NCBI GenBank assembly: GCA_964520985.1
Contig: CAZFPB010000007.1
Span: 1 to 45,866 of the forward strand
Source of the DNA: CAYSGL01 sp964520985
GTDB taxonomy: Bacteria > Pseudomonadota > Alphaproteobacteria > Micavibrionales > Micavibrionaceae
DNA length: 45,866 nt
Reading direction: 5' to 3'
Part shown: piece by piece, positions 30,498-37,431 of the stretch
Numbering within the stretch: the first letter of the stretch is position 1
Layout: the number at the start of each line of letters is the position of its first letter
The notes under the pieces: generated by a model
Seen by the model: only the letters and a program-made list of their open reading frames with translations
Databases searched by the model: none
Told to the model about the DNA's origin: nothing
Translations under genes and position numbers: made by a program

Positions 30498-31066
30498 GCG
30501 GCCTCCTTGGCGAACCAAGCGCGCGCACGGCCCCTGAACAGTTCACCGTGCAGGGCATGTTTGAAGCGCTCGAATGTGACGGTCGTCAGGTGCTGCCGCC
30601 ACGAGTCGCGATGCTTGGTGTACTCGCACTCGGATCCGTACAGGTCCCAGCGTCCGTCGCGGCCGTTCAGGAAATCAGCAAACCCAGGCTCTCCATCTTC
30701 GACCTGACGCGCGTCGTCGTAGTCCTCGCGCACTTCTTCGCAGGACAGCTCGCCAGAGCGCCGAAGCGAGGTGATGCACCGTCGAACAGATTCCAGTGTC
30801 TTCGTGCCGTCGTACTTGTTGGGCACGCCATACCCGAGTTTGTCGGCTAGGTACTCCGAGTTGAAGTCGAGTAGTTCGTAACGGAAGTCACGCTTCCCAG
30901 CGCCGCTTCGTCCCGAGTGCCCCCACGTGTGCGACCAGTTGCCGTAGTCGCCGAAGATGCAGAGCGTTCCGGTTGCTTCGTCGATGAGCCATACGGACCA
31001 GGAGTCATAGCCAGTGCCCCATGGCTTATTGTTCCGCGGCAAGTAGTAGCGATGAACCTTGGTCAC
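30494..31066 (-). CDS. 190-residue conserved phage protein
   Basis: The GTG at 31066 in a GTGA overlap is the likely start (MTKVHRYYLPRNNKPWGTGY). The N-terminal part is beta-rich and aromatic (DSWSVWLIDEATGTLCIFGD, YGNWSHTWGHSGRSGAGKRD) and continues with FRYELLDFNSEYLADKLGYG. A charged C-terminal half has EVREDYDDARQVEDGEPGFA and ends FRGRARAWFAKEAA. The aromatic YDSWSVWLID...YGNWSYxW pattern is common in unknown phage proteins. No catalytic motif. Confidence 0.52.
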   Translation of the reverse strand: MTKVHRYYLPRNNKPWGTGYDSWSVWLIDEATGTLCIFGDYGNWSHTWGHSGRSGAGKRDFRYELLDFNSEYLADKLGYGVPNKYDGTKTLESVRRCITSLRRSGELSCEEVREDYDDARQVEDGEPGFADFLNGRDGRWDLYGSECEYTKHRDSWRQHLTTVTFERFKHALHGELFRGRARAWFAKEAA

Positions 31067-31461
31067 GTTCCCGTCCTCCGCTGTCCCACCGTCAACTCCG
31101 TCAGCTCTGCCAAAAACACCGGCCAGAGCCGACGAGAACGCAACACGCACTCGACACTCACCGGCACATCACTGTTGAGCCAGCGCTGCATGGTCCGGCG
31201 CTCCACCTCGCACCAGCTCGCCGCGTCGGCCACGCTGCACCCGAGTCGTTCAATCGCTGAACGGAGGGCAAGTGACAGCAGTGACGCGGGCTGTGCCGTT
31301 GCAGTGGCTACAGCCAGATCCACTTTGGCCGCATGACACTTGGTGAGGCCGGGACGATGAACAGCGAGGGATTCAGAAGATGGCGCACACGCAAGCGGAG
31401 CCGCAGAAGAGGCGGGCGGGCGCACAGAAGGATAGGTGCCGGAGGGTGGGCGGGCGGTCAC
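31063..31461 (-). CDS. helix-turn-helix protein in early leftward operon
   Basis: This 132-residue protein starts with GTG at 31461. The first 55 residues are Ala/Pro/Ser-rich. The C-terminal half contains SLALRSAIERLGCSVADAAS then WCEVERRTMQRWLNSDVPVS, a helix-turn-helix of the XRE/terminase-like type, and VECVLRSRRLWPVFLAELTE. It is the third gene of the leftward operon after the Cro-like gene, so it may act as a second early regulator. Fold assignment moderate. Confidence 0.55.
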   Translation of the reverse strand: MTARPPSGTYPSVRPPASSAAPLACAPSSESLAVHRPGLTKCHAAKVDLAVATATAQPASLLSLALRSAIERLGCSVADAASWCEVERRTMQRWLNSDVPVSVECVLRSRRLWPVFLAELTELTVGQRRTGT

Positions 31462-31655
31462 GAGTCACCTCGCTTGACCGGAGTCGTCTTTGTCTTCCAC
31501 AACGGGAACGGCGCTCGCGGTTTGTGCACCTCACGCAGCGCTTCGGTGTGCTGCTTCTGTGTCGACTCAAACACGCACGCCCACACGACAGCGGCGATCG
31601 ATGCGCCAGTAGCGAACGCGACGCCGACAATGGCGAATGCTTCCGGCCAGGTCAT
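31458..31655 (-). CDS. 65-residue single-helix membrane protein
   Basis: The ATG at 31655 follows GGGAGGACACG, a clear ribosome-binding site; the longer in-frame sequence to 32066 overlaps the Cro-like gene and is rejected. Residues 5-27 (EAFAIVGVAFATGASIAAVV WAC) form a membrane helix with the C-terminal 38 residues basic and cytoplasmic (KPRAPFPLWKTKTTPVKRGD). Such a protein directly behind the Cro-like gene could alter the host envelope early in infection. Confidence 0.58.
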   Translation of the reverse strand: MTWPEAFAIVGVAFATGASIAAVVWACVFESTQKQHTEALREVHKPRAPFPLWKTKTTPVKRGDS

Positions 31656-31722
31656 CGTGTCCTCCCACAGGAGCAAGCGAACCACCCGGTCGCGGTGAGA
31701 GCTGTGCGCGCGGATTGGCGAA

Positions 31723-32028
31723 TCACGCGGCGCTCCCTTCAGCTCTGGCTGCCGGCAGATCGAATTCGCCTTGTGGTTCGCGGTACCAGTCCGTCGGATC
31801 AACACCGAGGACCACGCGGAACACCTCTGCCCACTCCACGCCAGGACGCCGGTCGCAGTAGAGGAGCTTGACAAGCGCCCCGGAGCCAATCTCGCGGCCT
31901 GTCTGTTCAAGGACGGCAGCCCGGAACCCCGACTGGTCAAAACCCAGCCGTTCCATCGCTGCCCATGCTTGTCGTGCCCCTTCGTTCGGGTAGTCACCAA
32001 GATGGGTGCGTCGCATTTCGATCGCCAT
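31723..32028 (-). CDS. Cro-like regulator, first gene of leftward operon
   Basis: This 101-residue protein faces the repressor gene and starts with an ATG at 32028, only eight bases behind the CACTAT -10 element, so its message would be nearly leaderless. The middle has LEQTGREIGSGALVKLLYCD then GVEWAEVFRVVLGVDPTDWY, a helix-turn-helix of lambda-Cro/XRE type. It has the position of Cro: divergent from the repressor and sharing its operator. It probably lowers early transcription from both operators. Confidence 0.6.
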   Translation of the reverse strand: MAIEMRRTHLGDYPNEGARQAWAAMERLGFDQSGFRAAVLEQTGREIGSGALVKLLYCDRRPGVEWAEVFRVVLGVDPTDWYREPQGEFDLPAARAEGSAA

Positions 32029-32036
32029 GCCGGCCC

Positions 32037-32083
32037 ATAGTGCGGCCCAGCTGGCATCGGTGTCAATGGGAACTAGTGACAGT
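32037..32083 (-). promoter_or_regulatory. leftward early promoter with shared operator
   Basis: On the minus strand TTGACA (32066-32061) is followed after exactly 18 bases by CACTAT (32042-32037), and the Cro-like ATG follows at 32028. Immediately upstream lies ACTGTCACTAGT (32083-32072), identical to the operator at 33547-33558. TGTCA and TGACA half-sites flank the -35. The operator also covers the region just before the repressor start at 32085, so repressor binding could control both directions. Confidence 0.65.
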
Positions 32084-32084
32084 C

Positions 32085-32813
32085 ATGCAATTCCGCCCAG
32101 GACAGCCCGAAGGCACCATTCAGGCAATGGCACCTGACACCCTCGCGAAGCGCGTGCGGCTCCGATTGGAGCAGCTCCGCCCTTTAGGCGTTTCCGCCAA
32201 TAGGGCAAACGACCTGGCTGGATTTCCATCTGACGGTTACGTCAGTCGGATCTCCACCGGGGCGAGGAGGAAGGTGGACTTGGGAATGCTGGAGCGCCTG
32301 GCCGCGGCGCTACGCGTGCGGTTCGACTGGCTCGTGCGCGGCGTCGGCGACATGGAGCTACCTCCAGACCCTCCCGAGGCAGCCAAGCTGCCAGAGCGCG
32401 CCCTGGTGGCCCTGAGGGTTGCTGTTGGTCGTAGCAAGCCAGTGGGCGAAACCATTGCTGCGCTGGCAGCACTTGCCCGGTCATGCGAAGCGCCAAGCGA
32501 AGTCCCAACCCAGGACTGGTTGGTGTGCGCACTTGGTGAACCGGTAAGCGAACCGGATAGCGAAGAACCTGAAGATTCGGACGTGCCTCCAGAGAACCCG
32601 GACATCGACGCAACGACGATGCGGCTGGTCTACCAGGACCTAAAAGACGCCGAAAAGTACGGCTACCCGCGAGAACTGGTCCGACATGTGCTGGCCGACC
32701 TGCGATGGCACCACAAACGCCCTCTGACCTACAGGTACGTCCTCAGCGCGGCGCGTGAGGACATCGACCTGACTCTCGAGCGAGGCGAGTGGCCGCCGAA
32801 GCGCAGCGGCTAG
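32085..32813 (+). CDS. XRE-family lysogeny repressor (CI-like)
   Basis: This 242-residue protein starts at the ATG at 32085, or 14 codons later at 32127; neither has a ribosome-binding site, which suggests a leaderless message. Residues 19-88 are a helix-turn-helix of XRE type (LAKRVRLRLEQLRPLGVSAN, then GYVSRISTGARRKVDLGMLE and RLAAALRVRFDWLVRGVGDM). A Pro/Glu/Asp linker leads to a helical C-terminal part (TMRLVYQDLKDAEKYGYPRE). There is no S24 peptidase domain, so it is not a LexA-type self-cleaving repressor. It would silence both early operons. Confidence 0.72.
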   Translation: MQFRPGQPEGTIQAMAPDTLAKRVRLRLEQLRPLGVSANRANDLAGFPSDGYVSRISTGARRKVDLGMLERLAAALRVRFDWLVRGVGDMELPPDPPEAAKLPERALVALRVAVGRSKPVGETIAALAALARSCEAPSEVPTQDWLVCALGEPVSEPDSEEPEDSDVPPENPDIDATTMRLVYQDLKDAEKYGYPRELVRHVLADLRWHHKRPLTYRYVLSAAREDIDLTLERGEWPPKRSG

Positions 32814-33457
32814 GCGGCACAGAGCACGATCCGAGACTTCTCGATCCGTGTCCGGAGTAGCCCATCTGGAACACGACGAGCTCGCGCGAGTTGCTCAGGA
32901 GACTCTTCGTATGGCCAGGGCTCACCACGGAGACGGGTTCCGGCGCGTGTAACAACCGCCACCGGATCGCCGGTCGCCTCACCCAGTCTCAGCGCTGCAC
33001 ACGTCTCAGAGACGCCAAGGCGACCAGCAAACTCGCGCACTCCATGCCACGGGTGAGCACGGAGCATCGCTTCGATTGCCGGCCTTGGCAGAACCAAGCA
33101 AGCCGCTAGGCGGTTCTCGCGTTCCTCTACGTCGGCGGCGCGGTAGCCCATTTCTCGCAAGAGCCAGGCGGCCACCTCATGGCTGATGCCAAACGTCACC
33201 CGTTTGTCACAAAGGCCACGACGCACCCAGATGCGTTTCCCCAGGCCGAGCCGGACCTCTCCCGGCATGGGCTTGTCTGTTTCAAGTACCTCCATGCCGA
33301 GCGCCCTGGCCAGGTGGACGATCTGCATCCCTCGCTCAGCATCCAGCCCAAAAGCCCTGTGAATTGCCACAGCTTCCCGTTCAAAGAACTCCCCTAACTT
33401 AGGCATTTGGGCAGCCTGCCCCGGGTGGCTGGGGTACGTCAACCACCGGTCGGACAT
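32810..33457 (-). CDS. ImmA/IrrE-like protein with degenerate metal site
   Basis: This 215-residue protein converges on the repressor, their stops overlapping by four bases. It has the ImmA/IrrE layout: FFEREAVAIHRAFGLDAERG, a strand WVRRGLCDKRVTFGISHEVA and VEERENRLAACLVLP, followed by a helix-turn-helix-like C-terminal part. The zinc motif HEXXH reads HEVAA at residues 93-97, so the second histidine is missing and protease activity is doubtful. Starts at 33457 or 33406 are both possible. It could sense or bind the repressor without cleaving it. Confidence 0.65.
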   Translation of the reverse strand: MSDRWLTYPSHPGQAAQMPKLGEFFEREAVAIHRAFGLDAERGMQIVHLARALGMEVLETDKPMPGEVRLGLGKRIWVRRGLCDKRVTFGISHEVAAWLLREMGYRAADVEERENRLAACLVLPRPAIEAMLRAHPWHGVREFAGRLGVSETCAALRLGEATGDPVAVVTRAGTRLRGEPWPYEESPEQLARARRVPDGLLRTRIEKSRIVLCAA

Positions 33458-33478
33458 TGGGCGACCCGGCGGTCAGAG

Positions 33479-33529
33479 CGGACATTTGTCCGCGGGGAAC
33501 CACACACATCAGCCCACCTGAATTTTCAG
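33479..33529. promoter_or_regulatory. two palindromes in the ImmA-side control region
   Basis: CGGACATTTGTCCG (33479-33492) is a 14-bp palindrome with a two-base centre. Its half CGGACATT recurs 28 bases away at 33451-33458 over the start codon of the ImmA-like gene. CTGAATTTTCAG (33518-33529) is a second inverted repeat. They lie between the ImmA-like gene and the shared operator and may bind a regulator other than the main repressor. Confidence 0.45.
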
Positions 33530-33542
33530 AAATCGACATCGG

Positions 33543-33587
33543 TGGCACTAGTGACAGTTGACACTAGATCCGTTCGTCATCCACTAT
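33543..33587 (+). promoter_or_regulatory. rightward early promoter with shared operator
   Basis: TTGACA (33558-33563) is followed after 18 bases by CACTAT (33582-33587), the same pair as the leftward promoter. It is embedded in CTAGTGACAGTTGACACTAG (33548-33567), an inverted repeat with CTAGTG/CACTAG arms. ACTAGTGACAGT (33547-33558) is the 12-mer shared with 32072-32083. The first ATG of the rightward operon is at 33598, ten bases behind the -10, which again implies a leaderless first gene. Confidence 0.7.
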
Positions 33588-33597
33588 CGGGTCACGA

Positions 33598-33789
33598 ATG
33601 GCGAACCAAATCACCCTCACGGTCCTCGTCCTGACGGTCGAACTCGACCGCGACGAACCAACGGTCGAAACCACCGGCGAAGCCGTCGCCGAGGAAATCA
33701 CCACCACGCGCCCTGCGGTTTTGCCTGGACTGCGCAACTGCCGCCCAGTCATCGCCGAGGCCCGTCGCGCAATCGGAGGCCAGCGATGA
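33598..33789 (+). CDS. first gene of rightward operon, 63 residues
   Basis: The ATG at 33598 sits ten bases behind the -10 element of the rightward promoter and lacks a ribosome-binding site, so it is probably translated from a leaderless message. The sequence begins MANQITLTVLVLTVELDRDE with beta-rich Leu/Val/Thr strands, then a Glu-rich helix and a C-terminal basic segment (RNCRPVIAEARRAIGGQR). It overlaps the next start by ATGA. As the first gene expressed it may be an early regulator, but no motif shows it. Confidence 0.5.
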   Translation: MANQITLTVLVLTVELDRDEPTVETTGEAVAEEITTTRPAVLPGLRNCRPVIAEARRAIGGQR

Positions 33790-34097
33790 TTCCCGCCCCC
33801 TGGACACCCCAGCTCCTCGCGCTGGCCTACTCGCCGACGCACTTCTGCACCTGCGACTCGTGCGGCAACGACCTCGACGAAGTGCTCGCGGTCGATGGCA
33901 CACGCTCAGTCAACGGCCACTCGGTCCGCTCTGGCAAACCCGAGTTTCTCTGCCCCGAGTGCGCGGCAACGTGCGGCTACTGCAACCGTCGCCCGGCCGT
34001 GGTGAGCGCGGCAAACGACCTGGGCTGGGTCCATCACGTGTGCAGCGAGTGCCACGAGAACCACTGGCTTGCTCCTGAGATTGCGAGGGCGTCGTGA
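33786..34097 (+). CDS. 103-residue multi-cysteine protein
   Basis: The ATG at 33786 overlaps the previous stop. The protein holds three cysteine clusters: HFCTCDSCGND (residues 19-29), FLCPECAATCGYC (about 54-66) and HHVCSECHENH (83-93), enough for two zinc sites. Trp/Leu helices frame them. This looks like a small zinc-binding protein of the early operon, perhaps interacting with RNA polymerase or DNA. No known family is recognised. Confidence 0.5.
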   Translation: MIPAPWTPQLLALAYSPTHFCTCDSCGNDLDEVLAVDGTRSVNGHSVRSGKPEFLCPECAATCGYCNRRPAVVSAANDLGWVHHVCSECHENHWLAPEIARAS

Positions 34098-34360
34098 TCA
34101 TCATCGACATCGGCGACTTCGACCGCCGCGAAGTGTACCGCGGCGAGGACGCGTTCCGGGCTGGTCTCGCGGCTGCCCGTGCCGAGCGTGACAAGCCGTG
34201 GCGTAAGGGTCAGGCCGGTTGGGAGCCAATCGTTGGCGCTCACAATCCGGATCGGGTCGACGTGGATACGAACGGCCTGACCGAGGATGAAGATACGTTC
34301 ATTGACGGCTGCATCTGCATCGGCGGCGAGTTCAAGCGTCGCGGTCGGAGGGCGTCGTGA
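34094..34360 (+). CDS. 88-residue protein of unknown function
   Basis: The GTG at 34094 overlaps the previous stop (GTGA). The sequence starts MIIIDIGDFDRREVYRGEDA, has a helical AFRAGLAAARAERDK segment, then a Trp-rich loop and an acidic stretch TNGLTEDEDTFIDGCIC, ending GGEFKRRGRRAS. The two cysteines form CIC. No motif identifies a function. It is one of eight tightly packed mini-genes downstream of the rightward promoter. Confidence 0.48.
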   Translation: MIIIDIGDFDRREVYRGEDAFRAGLAAARAERDKPWRKGQAGWEPIVGAHNPDRVDVDTNGLTEDEDTFIDGCICIGGEFKRRGRRAS

Positions 34361-34539
34361 CCGCCATCCTCTGCAACTGCGGACGGCCCATCGTCACCGA
34401 CATGCCCGCACTCAAAATCCCCTGCCTGGAGTGCCAGGCCACCAAGAAGCGTCTCGCTGAACGCCGTGAGCGGCTGTTCGCGGAAGAGCCGCAACCGGCC
34501 ACGTGTCACCGGATGGTCTCAGTCGAGGGAGGTGCGTGA
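34357..34539 (+). CDS. 60-residue zinc-ribbon protein
   Basis: The gene starts with GTG at 34357 in a GTGA overlap. It reads TAILCNCGRPIVTDMPALKI PCLECQATKKRLAERRERLF, with CNCG and CLEC pairs typical of a mini zinc ribbon, then a basic helix. Such proteins occur in many phage early operons. The end ATCHRMVSVEGGA has an extra Cys-His. Function unknown. Confidence 0.52.
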   Translation: MTAILCNCGRPIVTDMPALKIPCLECQATKKRLAERRERLFAEEPQPATCHRMVSVEGGA

Positions 34540-34838
34540 TGTACAGCGAAGACGTCCGAATCATCGCGTTGCGCACCGGTCTGCAGGCGGCGTTCAAAGC
34601 CAAACAGCACCTGGCCGACGGTGAGCAACTCTCCGCAGAGACGGCCACGTGGATCGCCCAGGTGTTTGCCGAGCTGGCGGGACTGCCGAGCCCTGACATC
34701 AAGGACATTGATCGCCTCATCGCACGGGAAATCGCCTTGGCCAGTTCGACCGAGGCCGAACGTCGCTGGGCTCATCACCGGGCCGCGACTGAACTGACGA
34801 CCCTGAGAGACGGACTGACGAAGGAGTGTGCGGCGTGA
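34539..34838 (+). CDS. 99-residue helical protein
   Basis: The ATG at 34539 is behind GGGAGGTGCGTG, a good ribosome-binding site, and overlaps the previous stop. The protein is almost entirely helical and charged (RIIALRTGLQAAFKAKQHLA, ETATWIAQVFAELAGLPSPD, KDIDRLIAREIALASSTEAE). There are no cysteine pairs or membrane segments. It may form a helical bundle; no family recognised. Confidence 0.5.
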   Translation: MYSEDVRIIALRTGLQAAFKAKQHLADGEQLSAETATWIAQVFAELAGLPSPDIKDIDRLIAREIALASSTEAERRWAHHRAATELTTLRDGLTKECAA

Positions 34839-35131
34839 ACCGCGAAAGATATCTGAATTGGCTTAGTCGCGAGGCTACACACGGGCCCGCTGACTTTCAG
34901 CGGTTCGCGCGAGAAGTGCACAAAGCGATCGTCGACCAGAACGACGACGTGTCGACCGAAGCGCTCCAATGGCTCGACATGCGGGCCAGTGCTGGAAGCC
35001 ATTGGGCAGAACCAGCGCGCGCATGCCTCGACGAAATCGACCGTCTCTGCCGCCGCGACACGGAACCGTGTTTGCCACCGTGGCCTGTTGTTTCGGAAGT
35101 ACCTGCGGAGTCGGGGGTGCAGCATGTCTGA
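34835..35131 (+). CDS. 98-residue protein of unknown function
   Basis: The GTG at 34835 overlaps the previous stop. The sequence starts MNRERYLNWLSREATHGPAD, then FQRFAREVHKAIVDQNDDVS, and a helical segment SHWAEPARACLDEIDRLCRR. It ends in a Pro-rich tail. Two cysteines lie in the last helix. The gene is coupled on both sides. Function is not recognisable. Confidence 0.48.
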   Translation: MNRERYLNWLSREATHGPADFQRFAREVHKAIVDQNDDVSTEALQWLDMRASAGSHWAEPARACLDEIDRLCRRDTEPCLPPWPVVSEVPAESGVQHV

Positions 35132-35459
35132 GTTCAAAGTTGGCGATCGGGTCGCTGTCACGCGCTCCAGGCACGGGAAAGGCATCAGTACCGTTAAACG
35201 CATCACCGCTCGGTTTGTTGAATTGAGCGACGGTTCTCAGTGGCAACTGGACGGGTTTGGTCGGTACCCGCGCAGCAAATGGGACACGTCGGGCATTCAG
35301 CATCTGACGCTAGAGCTGGAGGCGCAGATCCGGCGAGCGCATCTAATCCACATTTTGCGCAGCGCTGACTGGGACAACCTGACAGACGACCAGCTCAAGC
35401 GTCTGCACGCGATCCTGCAGGAGCCGGAAGAAGAGGAGCCCACCAATGCTCCCCTCTGA
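35124..35459 (+). CDS. 111-residue protein with KOW/SH3-like domain
   Basis: The gene starts at the ATG at 35124, eight bases before the previous stop. The first 50 residues have FKVGDRVAVTRSRHGKGIST VKRITARFVELSDGSQWQLD, a KOW/SH3-like beta barrel as found in small phage and ribosome-associated proteins. The C-terminal half is helical (AQIRRAHLIHILRSADWDNL, then DQLKRLHAILQEPEEEEP). It may bind RNA. A comparable barrel appears in the protein at 44519-44953. Confidence 0.52.
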   Translation: MSEFKVGDRVAVTRSRHGKGISTVKRITARFVELSDGSQWQLDGFGRYPRSKWDTSGIQHLTLELEAQIRRAHLIHILRSADWDNLTDDQLKRLHAILQEPEEEEPTNAPL

Positions 35460-35655
35460 CCGCACCCACATTCGCACTCTCCTCGACCGCTGGCTGTCCG
35501 CATGTCCGGGCCGGTCGCATGAATACCGATGGGCCGGCGGGCTCTGGTACTCGACGCTGACGTTTCCGGACGGCCGGGAAATCACGACGGTCTCCAGCGA
35601 GTGCCGTGAAGCAGCTGCAGCTGTTGGGTTGATGCACTTTTCGGAGGCGGCGTGA
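35446..35655 (+). CDS. 69-residue protein of unknown function
   Basis: The ATG at 35446 follows GAGGAG at seven bases and overlaps the previous gene by 14 bases. The protein has an N-terminal helix (DRTHIRTLLDRWLSACPGRS) and a beta-rich second half (YRWAGGLWYSTLTFPDGREI), ending in a short helix with EAAAAVGLMHF. No cysteine pair or membrane helix. Family not recognised. Confidence 0.48.
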   Translation: MLPSDRTHIRTLLDRWLSACPGRSHEYRWAGGLWYSTLTFPDGREITTVSSECREAAAAVGLMHFSEAA

Positions 35656-35792
35656 ACAAGCTGGTTCGCGCTCACCTTCGCCGTCTCCAAACCGAGGCGT
35701 TGCGTTTCATTCTCGCCGGCCAGGACGTGCCGGACGAACTGTCACGAGAGATTGCCGGCTTCGGCTGGCTTGTCGACACGACCGAAACCTGA
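35652..35792 (+). CDS. 46-residue basic protein
   Basis: This short frame starts with GTG at 35652, overlapping the previous stop (GTGA), and reads MNKLVRAHLRRLQTEALRFI then LAGQDVPDELSREIAGFGWL. It is amphipathic and helical. Coupling and codon use argue for a real gene, but the size keeps the call uncertain. It is followed by an 85-base gap before the nuclease gene, in which only that gene's ribosome-binding site is evident. Confidence 0.45.
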   Translation: MNKLVRAHLRRLQTEALRFILAGQDVPDELSREIAGFGWLVDTTET

Positions 35793-35877
35793 CCTCCCGA
35801 CAGCCCGCGATCGTTGCGCCGTCACCTCTTCCGGTGCGGGTTCGTGGGCTGTCTGGAGTGCAGGAGCGGAGGAACAC

Positions 35878-36741
35878 ATGACTGGACGAATCATCACGGG
35901 CCTCACATTCGAGGACTATCGCAACGTCGAAGGCGAGAACTACAGCACGTTGAAGTTCATGGCCAAGAGCCCGCTCCACTACCTCAACGCGAAGGAGAAC
36001 GGGACCAAGGAAAAGCCCGAGTTTGTGCTCGGTTCCGCGGCGCACACAGCTGTCCTGGAGCCACGCGAATGGCTGCGTCGCTACATCATTCAGCCGGAGC
36101 TTACCGACCGGCTCAACGACAAGGGCGAACTGATCAAGCTAACCAAGGCATCACCCGAGTATCGCGCACTGGAAGCACGTGCCACTGCCGAGCGGAAAAG
36201 CATTATCACGGAGTCTGACAACGAAACAGCAACCGCCGTCGCTCAGGCCGTGATGCTGAACCCGGCCGCGTCAAAGCTCCTGCGCGGCAAGGTGTCCAAG
36301 GAAGTGACGATCCAGTGGACGCACTCCACTGGCTTTCTCATTCGGTCGCGGCTGGACCTCGTGAATCAGACCGTCGGCACAATCGTGGACCTGAAAACGT
36401 CCGCGGTCATTACGCCCAAGGAATGGTGTGCAGCCGCGATTCGCTATCAGTACCTCGCGCAGTTCGCCATGTACGCAGACGCTTGGCACGCCGCGACCGG
36501 TGAAGCGCTCACGTTCAAGGCGCTGGTTGTGGAGAAGAGCCCGCCGTTCGACGTGGCCGTGTTCTCCATCAGTGAAGACGACCTCGAATTTGGTCGCAGC
36601 ACGTATGAGGACTGGCTCAAGACACTGACCGAGTGCCGTGCATCCGGTGAGTTTCCAGGCGTTGCGCGCGGCGCTGAGCTTCCGTTCGAGATCCCACCCT
36701 GGGCGTTCCCAGAAGAGGACGACGAGATTCTAGTCGCGTGA
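35878..36741 (+). CDS. RecE-like PD-(D/E)XK exonuclease (DUF3799 type)
   Basis: This 287-residue enzyme starts at the ATG at 35878 behind GGAGGAACAC; a longer frame from 35752 is rejected. The nuclease core has GSAAHTAVLEP (His56), KEVTIQW (Glu142), FLIRSRLDLV (Asp160), TIVDLKTS (Asp171, Lys173) and RYQYLAQFAMYADAW (Gln191), the order of RecE C-terminal and DUF3799 nucleases. It would resect double-stranded DNA for phage recombination. The partner gene and ssb directly follow, so the three probably work together. Confidence 0.82.
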   Translation: MTGRIITGLTFEDYRNVEGENYSTLKFMAKSPLHYLNAKENGTKEKPEFVLGSAAHTAVLEPREWLRRYIIQPELTDRLNDKGELIKLTKASPEYRALEARATAERKSIITESDNETATAVAQAVMLNPAASKLLRGKVSKEVTIQWTHSTGFLIRSRLDLVNQTVGTIVDLKTSAVITPKEWCAAAIRYQYLAQFAMYADAWHAATGEALTFKALVVEKSPPFDVAVFSISEDDLEFGRSTYEDWLKTLTECRASGEFPGVARGAELPFEIPPWAFPEEDDEILVA

Positions 36742-36751
36742 GGAGGAGCCA

Positions 36752-37420
36752 ATGACCGACCTATCCCAAACCATCGACCCCAAGTCAGACCAGATCAACG
36801 CGGACGATCTCATTGCTGGCCCGCGCACCATCACGGTTACGCGCGTCGTCGGAAACAGCGACAAGGACCAGCCCGTTTCCATCTTCTTCGAAGGCGACAA
36901 GGGCAAGCCGTACAAGCCCTGTAAGTCGATGCGCCGCGTGTTGGTGCACCTCTGGGGCAATGACGGCGGCACGTACGCCGGCAGGTCGATGACGCTCGTG
37001 CGTGACCCGAAGGTGAAGTTCGGCGGCATCGAAGTTGGCGGAGTTCGCATCTCGCACATGAGCCACATCGATACGGATACGCAGCTCATGCTCACGTCGA
37101 CGCGAGGCAAGCGCGACCCGTACTCAGTGAGGAAGCTGGTGGTTCAGTCTGCGAAACCGGCGGCTGCTGGCGTCGCATCGTTGGGTGACACTGCGACACG
37201 GCTCATGCAGTCCATCGAAGCTGCCACCACTGCAGAATCGCTCGCAACACTGATCCCTGTGCTCGAAGACCTGAAGCAGCGAAAGGCAGTGCCGCCGGCA
37301 GAGTTCCAGGCGCTGCGAATGGCGTTCGGCGCACGCAAGAAGGGACTGGAAGCAATGCCGCCACCCAGTGACACGAACGGTGACGTGGACGAATACGGCG
37401 ACTTGCCGGCGAACGGCTGA
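36752..37420 (+). CDS. conserved recombination-module protein (partner of the nuclease)
   Basis: This 222-residue protein lies between the nuclease and ssb. The first 130 residues are a conserved phage domain: IAGPRTITVTRVVGNSDKDQ PVSIFFEGDKGKPYKPCKSM, then RRVLVHLWGNDGGTYAGRSM and VRDPKVKFGGIEVGGVRISH with a final KRDPYSVRKL. The C-terminal part is helical (TRLMQSIEAATTAESLATLI) with an acidic end. The domain recurs beside phage nucleases, and an OB-like DNA-binding or annealing role is plausible. The mechanism is unknown. Confidence 0.55.
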   Translation: MTDLSQTIDPKSDQINADDLIAGPRTITVTRVVGNSDKDQPVSIFFEGDKGKPYKPCKSMRRVLVHLWGNDGGTYAGRSMTLVRDPKVKFGGIEVGGVRISHMSHIDTDTQLMLTSTRGKRDPYSVRKLVVQSAKPAAAGVASLGDTATRLMQSIEAATTAESLATLIPVLEDLKQRKAVPPAEFQALRMAFGARKKGLEAMPPPSDTNGDVDEYGDLPANG

Positions 37421-37431
37421 AGGAGACTCAC

